A stretch of 64,000 nucleotides of DNA from Candidatus Heimdallarchaeota archaeon (GTDB lineage Archaea > Asgardarchaeota > Heimdallarchaeia > Heimdallarchaeales > Kariarchaeaceae), in contig JASBSB010000007.1 in the NCBI GenBank assembly GCA_030149205.1, positions 486,473-550,472 of the forward strand. The letters are read 5' to 3'. A program made the translations under genes and the position numbers. Of the stretch, positions 63,432 through 64,000 are shown piece after piece (position 1 is the stretch's first letter; every line of letters begins with the position of its first letter). The notes beneath the pieces are model-generated. The model worked only from the letters and a program-made list of their open reading frames with translations. It did no database searches and was not told the origin of the DNA.

Positions 63432-64000
63432 TTATTTTTTGGCAGGATAAGCCTGAGCTAACAGGTTATCCAGCTTTTTAAATCTATCTTGTACAGGTTT
63501 AAGTATTTCTAAAAGCAACTCTGCTGTTGTACCTTTTAGATCTGCAGGATGAATTTTTCCATCATTATATAGGTTTTCAAGCTCATCATAGTTTTTTAAC
63601 TCAAGATTTCCCCCGAACTTTTCAGGTCTTTTGATGAGCATATTTTCACCTTTTCTTTCTAAATAGGGAAAAATTACACTTTTCACAAAAATTAACACAG
63701 GGTTATCTAACACTTCTTTTTCAGGACAAAAGGATTTCTTGTATTTTTTTGTAATCTGCTTTGGTTCATCCAAGCAATCTATCTTTGATGCTTCAACAGA
63801 GGCACTCATTTTATTACCTGATATACCGGGTAATAAGGGATTAAAGATACATATTGGTTTTTCATATCCAATCTTAGGTAGAATCTCTCTACTTAGCATA
63901 TAGATCCCTCTCTGGTCAATTCCCCCGAACGCAAAATTACAGTCTAGATGAGGTACATCAAGACTTTGCATTAGAGGATAAACAAACGAACCCAACTTGG
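63432..64000 (-). CDS. tyrS: Tyrosyl-tRNA synthetase, C-terminal part (partial)
   Basis: The gene enters from the right edge; 189 codons are visible. The class I KMSKS motif is GNKMSAS, and YPLMQSLDVPHLDCNFAFGG and IDQRGIYMLSREILPKIG match archaeal/eukaryotic TyrRS. The frame stays open to the last base, so the first visible leucine codon is internal. It charges tRNA-Tyr with tyrosine. The end is convergent with the longin-like gene. Confidence 0.92.
   Translation of the reverse strand, partial: KLGSFVYPLMQSLDVPHLDCNFAFGGIDQRGIYMLSREILPKIGYEKPICIFNPLLPGISGNKMSASVEASKIDCLDEPKQITKKYKKSFCPEKEVLDNPVLIFVKSVIFPYLERKGENMLIKRPEKFGGNLELKNYDELENLYNDGKIHPADLKGTTAELLLEILKPVQDRFKKLDNLLAQAYPAKK

Overview
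The window reads as a piece of an archaeal chromosome, most likely from an Asgard archaeon and possibly of the Heimdallarchaeia type; the lineage is inference. Archaeal marks seen directly are TATA boxes about 25-30 nt upstream of many start codons, a RadA recombinase, a digeranylgeranylglyceryl-phosphate-synthase-like UbiA enzyme for ether lipids, and an archaeal/eukaryotic-type tyrosyl-tRNA synthetase. Pointers to Asgard are a Rab/Ras-like small GTPase, a leucine-rich-repeat protein, a possible longin-like C-terminal domain and many small membrane proteins. The DNA is AT-rich and gene-dense. I see no rRNA, tRNA, CRISPR array, insertion sequence or phage module.

Layout. 1-5.1 kb: a secreted repeat protein broken at a run of eleven G, an Mre11/SbcD-like nuclease, an M13 metallopeptidase and a small membrane protein. 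5.2-14.8 kb (minus strand): a Rieske domain fused to a thiamine-diphosphate enzyme, a NifX-like protein, a four-gene homocitrate-to-2-oxoadipate operon (synthase, aconitase-type large and small subunits, dehydrogenase), acetyl-CoA synthetase with a probable AUU start, and a nitroreductase. 14.8-22.5 kb: a heterodimeric ABC exporter, a membrane-anchored beta-propeller protein with a decayed paralogue, an Lrp-type regulator and a DUF4386 membrane protein. 22.6-32.7 kb: acyl-CoA ligase, zinc ribbon, histidine phosphatase, DJ-1/PfpI protein, an AbrB/VapC pair, an amidohydrolase with an added SnoaL-like domain, a DUF3179 protein and an ABC-2 transporter. 33-43.5 kb: a free-standing ketosynthase, a glycine C-acetyltransferase-like enzyme, a Sel1/TPR protein, a protein with six winged-helix-like repeats, NAD kinase, a CREST-like membrane protein, a bactofilin-like protein and RadA with two helix-hairpin-helix domains. 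43.6-64 kb: a second heterodimeric ABC exporter, a small GTPase, a surface LVIVD protein, methylthioadenosine phosphorylase, UbiA, PrsW with zinc ribbons, TldD/TldE, L-aspartate oxidase, MTA/SAH deaminase, a DtxR-type regulator, an LRR protein with a membrane partner, a helical protein with a possible longin-like end, and part of TyrRS.

How the genes fit together. NadB and NadK serve NAD(P) synthesis. MtnP and the MTA/SAH deaminase both act on methylthioadenosine and lie 8 kb apart. Acs and the acyl-CoA ligase activate carboxylates. Two modes of start are visible: first genes of transcription units mostly have a TATA box placed so that the mRNA would be leaderless, whereas internal operon genes have Shine-Dalgarno sequences about 6-8 nt before the start. 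No single stretch looks like an undescribed defence or mobile system. The best candidates for new biology are odd protein architectures: six winged-helix repeats, the Rieske-ThDP fusion, RadA with doubled HhH, PrsW with zinc ribbons, and the LRR/membrane/longin-like group.
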